Below, piece after piece: positions 52,152-60,925 of a DNA stretch of 64,000 nucleotides (the stretch's first letter is position 1; every line of letters starts with the position of its first letter). The DNA lies in contig JAZUQZ010000026.1 of the NCBI GenBank assembly GCA_045626925.1, positions 1 through 64,000 of the forward strand, in the 5' to 3' direction. The position numbers and the translations under genes were made by a program. The notes below the pieces were generated by a model, which did no database searches, was not told the origin of the DNA, and saw only the letters and a program-made list of their open reading frames with translations. The stretch is from Aphodoplasma sp045626925. Its GTDB lineage: Bacteria; Bacillota; Clostridia; UBA1381; UMGS1253.

Positions 52152-52180
52152 ACATATTTTGTCTACCAATTTCATATAGA
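52152..52180 (+). promoter_or_regulatory. Candidate sigma-E (mother-cell) promoter
   Basis: ACATATT (52152-52158), 14 bp, CATATAGA (52173-52180), close to the Bacillus sigma-E pattern of an ATATT-type -35, 14 bp and CATACAAT. No good sigma-A pair is seen in this gap. It fits a mother-cell role for the following two genes. Confidence 0.4.
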
Positions 52181-52200
52181 TTTATCAGGGAGGGATAAAA

Positions 52201-52560
52201 TTGGAGAGAACATATCAAAAATCATATACACACAGAAGCGAAAGAAAAACAAATTCTCACATAATAGATGAAGACAAACCTATTATTAGCATTAAAAAGC
52301 TTATATTTCAGACGATTGGAAGCATTTTGTTTTTTTTAATTATCTATATTTCAACCCTTTACAACAATTCTGTTTGCAAAATTATCAATAACGAAATTAA
52401 ATATGCACTAAATTATACTATTGATTTAGAAAATGTATACTATTCGTCCCAAGAAGTTATAAAATACCTTGCAGGCAGTATTGAGCAGGGAAGAGTTTAT
52501 ATAGATAATGCTGTTTCAACTGATGGTACAAGTAATATAATACCTGATGAAGTGAAATAA
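52201..52560 (+). CDS. Single-pass membrane protein in the SpoIVFA position
   Basis: A 119-residue protein with a charged cytoplasmic N-terminus (about 1-35), one membrane helix (LIFQTIGSILFFLIIYISTL, about 34-56) and a short outer part of about 60 residues. I do not recognise a family. It is located one base before a SpoIVFB-like protease, where SpoIVFA normally lies. It lacks the LytM/M23 domain that SpoIVFA usually carries, so it is either a strongly reduced form or an unrelated regulator. The TTG at 52201 follows AGGGAGGG. Confidence 0.65.
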   Translation: MERTYQKSYTHRSERKTNSHIIDEDKPIISIKKLIFQTIGSILFFLIIYISTLYNNSVCKIINNEIKYALNYTIDLENVYYSSQEVIKYLAGSIEQGRVYIDNAVSTDGTSNIIPDEVK

Positions 52561-52561
52561 T

Positions 52562-53446
52562 ATGATAAAAATCGGAAAGTTTTATATAAATATATTTGTT
52601 TTGCCGCTCTTTGTTGTGTCGTTTGTTACAAATTCGCTACAAGAGCTTGTGATAGCATATTTAACCGTCACATTGCACGAACTTGCACATTTGTTTGTTG
52701 CAATTTATTATAAAGTTGGCATAGGTGGCTTTGTAATAATGCCGTTTGGGGTGTCGATACGACTTCGTGATAATCAAATCGATAATCCAATGCATGAATG
52801 TGCAATATGCGCGGCGGGACCTGTGGCAAATTTTTTCCTAATATTGATTTTTTTTATTTTTCGTACAAGGATAAACATAAACGATGCCACAATCGATTAT
52901 TTTATATGTTCAAATGCGGCAATTTTACTTATAAACGCTGTCCCGATTGTACCGCTTGATGGTGGAAGAGTTTTGCGTGCAGCACTTACATCTCGATATG
53001 GTTTTGCGCGTGCAACAAAAACCTCTGATATTATATCGCAGATAAACATTTTGATAATAGGACTTTTTGGCATTTGGGTGCTGTATGTAACGCACTTTAA
53101 TGTATCAATTATGCTTTTGTGTGCGTTTTTAATATTTAATATGAGTGCGGAAAGGAAAAACAATGAGCTTACACTTATGCGCCAGCTTGTTCACTCAAAA
53201 CAAAAGCTTGCAAAACGCAAAATTATGCCTGTCAGAGAGCTTGCGGTAATGGATGATACTTTGGTACGAAAGTTATTGAAAAACTTTTCATATGACAGCT
53301 ATTATATAGTAAATGTTATGGATAATAAAATGAGAATTAAAAAAAGTTTTACAGAAACGCAAATCATAGAAGCGCTCAAATACGATTATAAAAACTCTAC
53401 TATCAATAATTTGTTTGACAAATTTTCACAAAGTATTGTAAAATAA
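52562..53446 (+). CDS. SpoIVFB-like site-2 protease
   Basis: A 294-residue intramembrane zinc protease. The catalytic motif is HELAH (His39, Glu40, His43) and the third ligand is Asp133 in VPIVPLDGGRVLRA. About six membrane helices fill residues 1-200. A cytoplasmic C-terminal domain (about 205-294) resembles the CBS-like region of SpoIVFB. In spore formers this protease cleaves pro-sigma-K in the mother cell; its upstream partner and promoter fit that role. It is distinct from the other M50 protease at 33790. Confidence 0.82.
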   Translation: MIKIGKFYINIFVLPLFVVSFVTNSLQELVIAYLTVTLHELAHLFVAIYYKVGIGGFVIMPFGVSIRLRDNQIDNPMHECAICAAGPVANFFLILIFFIFRTRININDATIDYFICSNAAILLINAVPIVPLDGGRVLRAALTSRYGFARATKTSDIISQINILIIGLFGIWVLYVTHFNVSIMLLCAFLIFNMSAERKNNELTLMRQLVHSKQKLAKRKIMPVRELAVMDDTLVRKLLKNFSYDSYYIVNVMDNKMRIKKSFTETQIIEALKYDYKNSTINNLFDKFSQSIVK

Positions 53447-53506
53447 CAAGAATTGTGATAAAATTTAATTGTATATTAAACGATATTATACAAAGGGGAG
53501 ATAGTA

Positions 53507-54820
53507 TTGGCAAAAATTATACCGTTTAAGGGACTAAGATATGATGAAAAAAAGGTCGGAGCGCTTGAAAATGTTGTTACACCGCCATATGACATAATTT
53601 CGAGTGAACAACAAAAAATGTATTATGAAAAGCACCCAAACAGTGTGATAAGACTTGAATATGGTTTTCAAAATGAAACCGACACTGATACAGACAATCG
53701 TTATACACGAGCTGCAGAATTTATGAATTCGTGGCTGGACGAGGGGGTTTTAAAACACGAGGATAAAGACTGTATTTATTTGTATGAGCAAAAGTTTTCC
53801 TATCTTGGGACGGAGCTTACATATCGTGGTTTTCTTACTCTTACTCAGATTGAAGAGTTTTCAAAGGGAATTGTTTTGCCACATGAGGAAACGCTTTCAA
53901 AGGCTAAAACAGATAGATTTAATCTTATGAGTACAACACATGCAAATTTTAGCCCGATATATTGTCTTTATATGGACGAAAAGCAAGAGATTAGAAATAT
54001 AATGGAGAAAATCACAAAGACGGATGCTGATATAAGCTTTGTGGCAGAGGATAATATAAAGCAAAATGTTTGGATTGTGCGTGATGATGAGATAATAAAG
54101 AAAATACAAGACTGTTTTGCTCAAAAGCAACTATTTATTGCTGATGGACATCATAGATACGAAACTGCATTGAATTTTAGAAATAAACTTCGTGAGGAAA
54201 ATCCTTCTTGGAACGAAAATGATTTATTCAATTATGTAATGATGATGCTCGTTGATATTGACGACCCCGGTTTGGTTGTATTTCCAACACACAGACTTGT
54301 TAATAATGTAAAAATTGATGAGGCTATGGTCGTTTCGCTTTTAAAGGATGATTTTGACATTGACAAAATTATCGTAAGCAAGGACGCAGAAAGTCTGCGT
54401 GAGGTTATTTGCAATGATTTAGAAAGCTTCCAGGAAAAAAAAGGCTTTGGGTTATATTTTGGAGGAGATTATTATTATCGTCTGCGCCTTCGCAACGCAT
54501 CGGCTGTGAGTGAGTATTTGCCTGACAAATCAAGTGCATATCAAAACCTTGATGTTACAATTTTGCATACGCTTATACTTGATAAAATATATGGCATTGA
54601 TACAGAGAATCTTGCAAACCAATCAAATTTGACATATACGCGTGACGAGCTTGAGGCGATTGAGGATGTGCAAAAAGGGTTGCAACAATGTGCATTTATT
54701 TTAAATGCGACAAAGGTACATGAAATAAAGGATGTTTCACTTGCTGGAGAAAAAATGCCACAGAAGTCAACATATTTTTATCCAAAGCTTGTTACGGGAA
54801 TTGTTATGAATAAGTTTTAA
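53507..54820 (+). CDS. DUF1015 family protein
   Basis: A 437-residue protein of the DUF1015 family. Conserved segments are IIPFKGLRYDEKKVG, VTPPYDIIS, HPNSVIRLEYG, LPHEETLSKAKTDR and FIADGHHRYETAL, the last two with possible metal-binding His residues. The function is unknown. In many anaerobes this family is encoded with serine biosynthesis dehydrogenases; here a different 2-hydroxyacid dehydrogenase lies beyond spoVAC. The TTG at 53507 follows AGGGGAGA. A bidirectional terminator follows. Confidence 0.88.
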   Translation: MAKIIPFKGLRYDEKKVGALENVVTPPYDIISSEQQKMYYEKHPNSVIRLEYGFQNETDTDTDNRYTRAAEFMNSWLDEGVLKHEDKDCIYLYEQKFSYLGTELTYRGFLTLTQIEEFSKGIVLPHEETLSKAKTDRFNLMSTTHANFSPIYCLYMDEKQEIRNIMEKITKTDADISFVAEDNIKQNVWIVRDDEIIKKIQDCFAQKQLFIADGHHRYETALNFRNKLREENPSWNENDLFNYVMMMLVDIDDPGLVVFPTHRLVNNVKIDEAMVVSLLKDDFDIDKIIVSKDAESLREVICNDLESFQEKKGFGLYFGGDYYYRLRLRNASAVSEYLPDKSSAYQNLDVTILHTLILDKIYGIDTENLANQSNLTYTRDELEAIEDVQKGLQQCAFILNATKVHEIKDVSLAGEKMPQKSTYFYPKLVTGIVMNKF

Positions 54821-54821
54821 T

Positions 54822-54864
54822 AAAAAAAGAGATATATGTTTGAACAAATATATATCTCTTTTTT
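54822..54864. terminator. Bidirectional terminator
   Basis: AAAAAAAGAGATATAT pairs with ATATATCTCTTTTTT around a loop of about 10 nt, between the convergent DUF1015 and spoVAC genes. Confidence 0.85.
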
Positions 54865-54867
54865 GTG

Positions 54868-55320
54868 CTAATATATAATGCGAAACAACCATAAAAGCAG
54901 ACCGCATATAATAGAAACCGATATGCCGAATACAAGAACGGGCCCGGCTATAACGAACATTTTTGCCGCCATTCCAAGCACAAAACCCTCGCTTTTAAAT
55001 TCCATTGCGGGGGAAACGATTGAATTTGCAAAGCCTGTAATTGGTACAATTGTACCCGCACCTGCAATTTTTGCAATTTTGTTATAAACATCAAGGCCGG
55101 TAAGTAACGCACCGATAAATATGAGTGTAATACTTGTTGCAGTTGCGGCGGCGTCTTTTGTAAGTGATGCAAAATTTATATATAAATCATTGATTACCTG
55201 ACCGATTACACAAATAATGCCGCCGAATAAAAACGCGAAACAGACATCCTTGATAATTGGAGAATTTGGAGATTTTTTTTCGACATATGTTTTATATTCT
55301 TTTTGTGTCATATTTTTCAA
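54868..55320 (-). CDS. spoVAC: Stage V sporulation protein AC
   Basis: A 150-residue membrane protein of the SpoVAC/SpoVAEB type. After a charged N-terminus it has about four membrane helices with the conserved segments FLFGGIICVIGQ, LIFIGALLTGLDVYNKIAKIAGAGTIVPITGFANSI and FKSEGFVLGMAAKMF. In Bacillus and Clostridium it forms the channel for dipicolinic acid in spores. It is normally found with spoVAD and spoVAE, but here stands alone. It starts at TTG 55320 or ATG 55311; a candidate forespore promoter lies just upstream. Confidence 0.92.
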   Translation of the reverse strand: MKNMTQKEYKTYVEKKSPNSPIIKDVCFAFLFGGIICVIGQVINDLYINFASLTKDAAATATSITLIFIGALLTGLDVYNKIAKIAGAGTIVPITGFANSIVSPAMEFKSEGFVLGMAAKMFVIAGPVLVFGISVSIICGLLLWLFRIIY

Positions 55321-55355
55321 GAGAGTATCATTCCTTTTCTATCGTTTTATAACAA

Positions 55356-55384
55356 TAGTTTGCTGATGTAGACAAATAATATTC
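55356..55384 (-). promoter_or_regulatory. Candidate sigma-G (forespore) promoter of spoVAC
   Basis: On the minus strand GAATA (55384-55380), 17 bp, CAAACTA (55362-55356), close to the sigma-G pattern GHATR and CATnHTA with one mismatch. The leader would be about 30 nt. The same gap holds the start region of the divergent dehydrogenase. Confidence 0.4.
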
Positions 55385-55453
55385 ATAAATCAGAATAAAA
55401 ATTATCTAAAACATAATAATAAATACAAACGACATAACTTTTGGAGGTAATAT

Positions 55454-56488
55454 ATGAAAACAATTGCTTTTTTTGATACAAAGGTATATGACAAACAATA
55501 TTTTGATATGTATAAAGCGCAATATGACATAGAATTTAAATATTTTGAAAACAAATTAAACGAAGATACAGCGACAATGACGGCGGGATGTGATGGCGTC
55601 GTGGCATTTGTAAACGATGATATCAATGCAAAAACAATAGAAACACTTTATAAAAACAAAATAGGCGTTGTTGCAATGCGTTGTGCCGGATATAACAATG
55701 TCAGTTTTAAAAATGCATTTGGAAAAGTGCACATTCTTCGCGTGCCGGCATATTCTCCTTATGCGGTTGCCGAGCATACAATGGCAATATTTTTATCGTT
55801 AAATCGCAAAATACACAAAGCATATGCACGAACGCGCGACTTTAATTTTAGTCTTGGCGGACTTGTTGGTTTTGATTTGTATGGCAAAACTGCAGGTATA
55901 ATTGGCACAGGAAAAATCGGTCGGGTTTTTATTGATATATGTCGCGGCTTTGGTATAAAGGTAGTAGCATATGACCCGTATCCAATAAAAAACAGCGATA
56001 TAGATTATGTTTCGCTTGATGAACTTTATGCATCCTCTGACATAATATCACTTCATTGTCCGTTAACGGAGACCACACGCCATATTATTAACGAAAAAAC
56101 AATAGCACTCATGAAAGACGGCGTATATATAATAAACACATCACGCGGTGCCCTTATTGATAGCGAGGCATTGCTTGATGCAATTATAAGTGAAAAAATC
56201 GGCGGTGCTGCGCTTGATGTTTATGAAGAAGAAACAGATTTGTTTTTCGAGGATAATTCGACCGAAATTGTGCATGATGATATTTTGTCACGACTTATCT
56301 CTATGCCAAATGTGCTTGTAACCTCACATCAGGCTTTTTTAACAAAAGAAGCACTTGAAAATATAGCGGTTACAACACTAGATAATTTGAAAGATTATTT
56401 TGACGATAAGCCATTACAAAACGAGGTATGTTATAAATGTCAAAAGAATGGTAGTTGTCAAAAAGACCATAAGGAACGCTGTTTTTAG
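55454..56488 (+). CDS. ldhA: D-lactate dehydrogenase (LdhA-like) with Cys-rich tail
   Basis: A 344-residue D-2-hydroxyacid dehydrogenase that reduces pyruvate to D-lactate with NADH. The N-terminus FFDTKVYDKQYFD is LdhA-like. Other features are the Rossmann motif GIIGTGKIGRVF, catalytic Arg in INTSRGALIDSEALL, the Glu region DVYEEE, and catalytic His in VTSHQAFLTKEAL. The last ~20 residues are an unusual addition with four cysteines at 326, 329, 335 and 343 (CX2CX5CX7C). AGGAGG-like TTGGAGGT precedes the ATG. It is monocistronic. Confidence 0.9.
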   Translation: MKTIAFFDTKVYDKQYFDMYKAQYDIEFKYFENKLNEDTATMTAGCDGVVAFVNDDINAKTIETLYKNKIGVVAMRCAGYNNVSFKNAFGKVHILRVPAYSPYAVAEHTMAIFLSLNRKIHKAYARTRDFNFSLGGLVGFDLYGKTAGIIGTGKIGRVFIDICRGFGIKVVAYDPYPIKNSDIDYVSLDELYASSDIISLHCPLTETTRHIINEKTIALMKDGVYIINTSRGALIDSEALLDAIISEKIGGAALDVYEEETDLFFEDNSTEIVHDDILSRLISMPNVLVTSHQAFLTKEALENIAVTTLDNLKDYFDDKPLQNEVCYKCQKNGSCQKDHKERCF

Positions 56489-56489
56489 T

Positions 56490-56528
56490 AAAAAAGCATC
56501 ATATCAAATCGATATGATGCTTTTTTTT
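56490..56528. terminator. Bidirectional terminator
   Basis: AAAAAAGCATCATATC (56490-56505) pairs with GATATGATGCTTTTTT (from 56511) around a 5-nt loop, between the convergent dehydrogenase and glycosidase genes. Confidence 0.9.
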
Positions 56529-56530
56529 GT

Positions 56531-58861
56531 TTAATAAATCGGGACAAAACGATATGTGACCGAACCGTTTGTCTTAATATCAACAAGAATGTATAGAAGC
56601 TTTTTTTGAAGTGTTGTAAAGCCGAATGTTTTTATATCGTCCGAAAAACCGGGCGTTTTAATATAGCGCACACCATTTTCGGGCACAACTTTTGTTTCAT
56701 TTGAGGTAGAAAAAACATATACATTTACTCCGCGCTGGGCAACATCTGTTAAAATATCTTTTAAAAGTTTTGTTTCTTTTGGATTTACAAAGTCGACATC
56801 TGTTTGCATAAAAAGAAACAAATTTTTACTATTCGTATTTTCAAGCTCATCTAGTAGCCATATCCATTCTTTTGAACTCATAAAATTATCTTCTGTGTCG
56901 AGAATAATATATTTATTATTTCCTTCTGTAAAGCTTGAGAACGGGTAGCAGGTTTTTGTTGGTATTGTCATATTTGGTGCGATGTTTTTTGTCGCTTTTG
57001 TTGACAAAAAGAATGCTCTGTTTGCACTTTTATTGATTGCTTTTAAAGATTTTTGCATAACAAGATTATTAAACAATGTGTCGGACTCGCGGATAGCGCC
57101 GAATACTGCAAATCGAGTCTGTACATTACTTTCTGTTTTGTCATCTGTTTTATTTTTTGAATCAAGCGCAGTTTTGTTTTTGGGCAAAGTGATTGGGCTT
57201 GCTGATGAACCGATTTGTAGTGATGCATAGCTTACCGCATCGCCATAAGCTATACTCATGAGCGCACTGCCGTTTTTATCAGCAACAAGCATATCATTTT
57301 CAATATGCGCTATATTGTCAGAAAAGTTTATTTTCATATCAGATAATGGCACATATGCACCGTAACCGTTTTCGTCACGCACAAGTGCTTCAAGCTCTGC
57401 TTTGTCTTTTATATTAAGCTTTATATTGCTTTTATTTAATTCGATACTATATGGCGTATCAAGCACCTTGATTTTTATGCTCGCATTTGCTCCACCAGGC
57501 ATATGCGCAGTTATTGTAGCGGTGCCCGTAGTTGTGGGTATAAATTTGTTTTCTACAAAATATCCATCTACACCGGAAACGGAGTAGGAAAGACGGTCAG
57601 TGTCAATATTTACCGGGAAATAATATTTGTCAAAGCCTTCTACAAAAAGATTTGTGTGTGAGTTTACAAATACATTATCGCCATTAGATGTAAGCTTTAA
57701 ATGATAAAGCGTCGATGGTTTTTTGATTGATGATACAACAGAAAGTGCAGCGGAAACCTTTCTTTGTGAGCCACCTGATGGTGTGTTAATAAGCTCTTGC
57801 TCGCCACTTTTAAGATTCTTTGTAACAAAAGTAGAAGAACCGCCTCCGTCGAGATTTACGGCGTTATAGCTACCAATATAGTGCATAAATGATGCAAGCT
57901 CGGCCATGCTCATACCGCTTGTAGATGACGAGCGCCCATCTATAACCACGAAATATACGGTTTTTTTATTTTTAGATATACCAAAGGCGGTGCGTGGGTG
58001 GACACCACTCACTGTGTGGGAAAAACTTGAAAGTGTTTTTCCGTTTTCAACAAGTTTTGCCCCTGCGCCTGCTGCAAAATTTAGATCTTCAAAATTAAAG
58101 TTTGAGCTTTCTTCAATTTTAACCTTATCACCGATTTTTAAATTATCAAGCAAAAATGTATCGTGGTCGGATAATCCGGCAAGCACATACATATTATCCA
58201 CAAGCTTTATAGGTTCGCTCGAAAAACGAATTTCACTTACTATATTATTTTTTATAACAACTTCATATTGCGTTTCGGTAGAACCGAGAGAATATTCGTC
58301 ATAGTATTTATCATACATCATAACCTTTGACAAATCGCTTAGCTTGTTTTTGCCTGCGATTTGCATTTGTTCTCCGTTTGGCGCTGTCAAAACAAGTGAA
58401 TATTCAACTATGTCTGCAAAAACATTGCGATTTTCGTCCTGCATAATTGTATACATACCACTATCACTTGCAGGTGAGGAGTACATTTTTTTATCAAAAT
58501 ATAGCGCGCCGACAGGCGAGCCGCGTCCGGACTGACTTCCCCAAGCAAAAAAATCTGAATTTATAGCAACTGTTGAGTCGACACTCTTTGCCAACTCGGT
58601 AACAGTAGAAAGATAACTGCTGCCATTTTTGCTCGGCACAAGATTTAGTGAAAGGTGTGGATAGTTCAAATCCGCTTCGGCAACATACACCTTGCTCCAA
58701 TGTCTGTCAGAGAAAAATATCTCATATTCATAAAAAGTTACCCCTTGTGTAAGCTCTGTCCGTGATTTGTATACATGTTTTATTTCAGCCGCAAATCCGC
58801 TTTTAAATGTTATAAGTAATAGCGATGCGATAAAAGATATTATAAGTGTTTTTTTCTTCAT
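56531..58861 (-). CDS. Secreted phosphodiester glycosidase family protein with extra C-terminal domains
   Basis: A 776-residue exported protein. A signal peptide covers 1-~24 (LIISFIASLLLITFKSGFAA). A phosphodiester glycosidase (NAGPA/DUF2233) domain covers about 60-380, with VAINSDFFAWG, GVHPRTAFGI, VVIDGRSSS and VNLDGGGSSTFV. A bacterial Ig-like region (about 390-550) follows. The last part (about 575-776) resembles a metallophosphoesterase fold (FAVFGAIRES, NLFLFMQTDVDF) but lacks clear metal-binding His residues. It may remove sugar phosphodiesters from wall polymers. The gene lies 44 bp after DUF4364 on the same strand. Confidence 0.85.
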   Translation of the reverse strand: MKKKTLIISFIASLLLITFKSGFAAEIKHVYKSRTELTQGVTFYEYEIFFSDRHWSKVYVAEADLNYPHLSLNLVPSKNGSSYLSTVTELAKSVDSTVAINSDFFAWGSQSGRGSPVGALYFDKKMYSSPASDSGMYTIMQDENRNVFADIVEYSLVLTAPNGEQMQIAGKNKLSDLSKVMMYDKYYDEYSLGSTETQYEVVIKNNIVSEIRFSSEPIKLVDNMYVLAGLSDHDTFLLDNLKIGDKVKIEESSNFNFEDLNFAAGAGAKLVENGKTLSSFSHTVSGVHPRTAFGISKNKKTVYFVVIDGRSSSTSGMSMAELASFMHYIGSYNAVNLDGGGSSTFVTKNLKSGEQELINTPSGGSQRKVSAALSVVSSIKKPSTLYHLKLTSNGDNVFVNSHTNLFVEGFDKYYFPVNIDTDRLSYSVSGVDGYFVENKFIPTTTGTATITAHMPGGANASIKIKVLDTPYSIELNKSNIKLNIKDKAELEALVRDENGYGAYVPLSDMKINFSDNIAHIENDMLVADKNGSALMSIAYGDAVSYASLQIGSSASPITLPKNKTALDSKNKTDDKTESNVQTRFAVFGAIRESDTLFNNLVMQKSLKAINKSANRAFFLSTKATKNIAPNMTIPTKTCYPFSSFTEGNNKYIILDTEDNFMSSKEWIWLLDELENTNSKNLFLFMQTDVDFVNPKETKLLKDILTDVAQRGVNVYVFSTSNETKVVPENGVRYIKTPGFSDDIKTFGFTTLQKKLLYILVDIKTNGSVTYRFVPIY

Positions 58862-58905
58862 AGTGATATACCTCGAATTTAAAAATGTGTTCGCTTGTAA
58901 GATAA

Positions 58906-59454
58906 TTAGCCAATATCTGTATCATTGATAAGCATACTGACTATTGTGTCATAGATTTCAGAGCTTTTTTGTCTGAATTTTTTACACATTTTATTTGCAA
59001 GCTCTTCATCCTTTGCGTATATGTCAAGCGAAATAAGCTTTATTTTTTCATCTTGCAGCTCAAGATGCGCCTCAAATTCCTCAAAATTTACAGGAATAGT
59101 TTTCGCAACAATAGCACTGCGCTGTTTTTGCTCTTCAAACATTAAATTGATACACTCATCTATATACTCACGAACCTCGAGCGGGAGCTCGTTTGAAAAA
59201 TTATCAGCGCCGGTTTCGCCGGAAGGGGTGAGAGCATAGAGTGTTTTTTCCTCCATACTTTTAAACACATAAATTTCGCCTGCATCATTTAAAAATGAAA
59301 GCTCATTATGTATATCAAAAAAGTCAATTATCGCACTTGAAAGTATAATATGAGAAATTTCATATGCGGTAAGCGCCCGCTGTGCCCGTAAAAGAGTATA
59401 TAATATAGCAAGCCTTATTTCAAAAGAATCATTTATTTTATAATAATGTTTCAT
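58906..59454 (-). CDS. DUF4364 family protein
   Basis: A 182-residue protein of the DUF4364 family found in Clostridia. The N-terminal ~80 residues form a winged-helix-like domain (RLAILYTLLRAQRALTAYEISHIIL and EIYVFKSMEEKTLYALTPSG). The rest, rich in Glu and Lys, contains a predicted coiled helix and a small domain. It is probably a DNA-binding regulator, unproven. The ATG at 59454 is 5 codons inside an earlier ATG (59469) and is better placed behind GCGAGGT. It precedes the glycosidase gene. Confidence 0.8.
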   Translation of the reverse strand: MKHYYKINDSFEIRLAILYTLLRAQRALTAYEISHIILSSAIIDFFDIHNELSFLNDAGEIYVFKSMEEKTLYALTPSGETGADNFSNELPLEVREYIDECINLMFEEQKQRSAIVAKTIPVNFEEFEAHLELQDEKIKLISLDIYAKDEELANKMCKKFRQKSSEIYDTIVSMLINDTDIG

Positions 59455-59500
59455 ATCAATACCTCGCATTAAAATTTTTATGTTTTATTGTCATATTTTC

Positions 59501-59556
59501 ATTATAACATATAAATAAAACTTTTTGTAGCAAAAAATATATTTTTATGATATAAT
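59501..59556. promoter_or_regulatory. Divergent -10 boxes
   Basis: Minus strand TATAAT (59506-59501) with an extended TG points to DUF4364. Plus strand TATAAT (59551-59556) with TG at 59548-59549 points to the Fe-S protein; its -35 is weak (TTGTAG, spacing 20). Confidence 0.5.
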
Positions 59557-59604
59557 TTATTTAACAATTCTTTTACATAATAAAATACAAAGGTCGGTGA
59601 TAGA

Positions 59605-60306
59605 GTGCAAAATTATAATCAAATAATTTCACAAAAGCTTACCTCGCTTGGTATAAATGAGTTTGGTTTTGCAAATATTGAAAAAATTGATAAAGAGCGC
59701 GCAAAAAAACTGCCGTATGCAATAAGCATAGTTGTCCCTTTGTCTAATTATATTATAGATGAGATTGATAAATCACCTACATTTGCATATTTTCAGCATT
59801 ATCGCACGGTCAATGCGTTCATAGACTCGGTATTGTTACAGCTTGGCATTTTAATTGCAGAGAATGGATATAGTTATCTTCCGATTGCAGCGTCACAGTC
59901 TATACCATCAAATAAAATGCCATATTCCGCACTTATAAGCCACAAAGCGGTGGCAAGAACGGCAGGCCTTGGCAATATAGGGAAAAGTGCGTTGTTTTTA
60001 TCAAAAAAATATGGTCCAAGGGTAAGACTTGGAACACTTCTTACAGATATGCCGCTTTGGTGTAATGATGAGAAAGTGGTAGATGATGTATGCGGCTCTT
60101 GCAACATATGCAAAACAAGCTGTCCCGCTATGGCGATAAATGGCGAAGCGTATAGAGAGGGTACTGCTCGTGAGGAGATTATTGATGCAGGCGCATGTAG
60201 TGAGTATATGAAAAAACAATTTCAACACATTGGTCGCGGTGTAGTGTGTGGCATATGCATGAGGGTGTGCCCATATCGCGGGGAGGAAAACAAAAATGTC
60301 AAATAA
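59605..60306 (+). CDS. Short QueG-like double 4Fe-4S cluster protein
   Basis: A 233-residue protein related to epoxyqueuosine reductase (COG1600). It has the family segment AVARTAGLGNIGKSALFLSKKYGPRVRLGTLLTD, a first ferredoxin motif VCGSCNICKTSCPAMAI and a second VVCGICMRVCPYRG. It is about 100 residues shorter than QueG at the N-terminus and C-terminus and lacks the HEAT-like tail, so it is likely a different reductase in this group. The GTG at 59605 follows AAGGTCGGTGAT. The 3' end overlaps rnhB by 11 bp. Confidence 0.82.
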   Translation: MQNYNQIISQKLTSLGINEFGFANIEKIDKERAKKLPYAISIVVPLSNYIIDEIDKSPTFAYFQHYRTVNAFIDSVLLQLGILIAENGYSYLPIAASQSIPSNKMPYSALISHKAVARTAGLGNIGKSALFLSKKYGPRVRLGTLLTDMPLWCNDEKVVDDVCGSCNICKTSCPAMAINGEAYREGTAREEIIDAGACSEYMKKQFQHIGRGVVCGICMRVCPYRGEENKNVK

Positions 60307-60925
60307 AGATGAGATAAAGGATATGCTTGCATATGAAAACACTTTATATGAACAAGGCTATAAATATATTGCAGGTATCGACGAAGCGGGTCGCGGGCCA
60401 CTTGCGGGCAGTGTGTATGCTGCTGCAGTAATTCTCCCAAAAGGGTGCGAGATTGAGGGGCTTCGTGACTCGAAAAAGCTTTCAGAAAAAAAGCGTGAGA
60501 TGCTTTTTGATGTTATAATTGAAAAGGCACTTGCATATGGGATATGCGCTATTGATAGTGACAGAATAGATGAAATAAATATACTTGAGGCAACATTTGA
60601 GGCGATGCGCGGGGCGTTTGATGCGCTTGGAATAAAGCCTGATTTTGTTATGGTGGACGGCAACAGGATTAAGGGATTTGACGATGTAGAGCATGCAACG
60701 CTTATTGGTGGCGATGACTTATCGTTATCTATTGCGGCGGCGTCTGTACTTGCAAAGGTAAGTCGTGATAGGTATATGCTTGAAATGGCAAAAAAATATC
60801 CTGAATATGAATTTGAGGCACATAAAGCATATGGAACTGCGCGTCACCGCGAGCTTATTGCAAAATATGGTCCGTGTCCGATACACAGAAAAAGCTTTAA
60901 AGGTGTAAAGGAGTATGTTAAATGA
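60296..60925 (+). CDS. rnhB: Ribonuclease HII
   Basis: A 209-residue endonuclease that cuts RNA in RNA-DNA hybrids and removes misincorporated ribonucleotides. The catalytic residues lie in IAGIDEAGRGPLAGSV (Asp-Glu) and MVDGNRI, with the second Asp in LSIAAASVLAKVSRDR. The end motif YGPCPIHRKSF is typical. The ATG overlaps the previous gene and the stop overlaps yraN by 4 bp (ATGA), so the three genes are coupled. Confidence 0.96.
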   Translation: MSNKDEIKDMLAYENTLYEQGYKYIAGIDEAGRGPLAGSVYAAAVILPKGCEIEGLRDSKKLSEKKREMLFDVIIEKALAYGICAIDSDRIDEINILEATFEAMRGAFDALGIKPDFVMVDGNRIKGFDDVEHATLIGGDDLSLSIAAASVLAKVSRDRYMLEMAKKYPEYEFEAHKAYGTARHRELIAKYGPCPIHRKSFKGVKEYVK

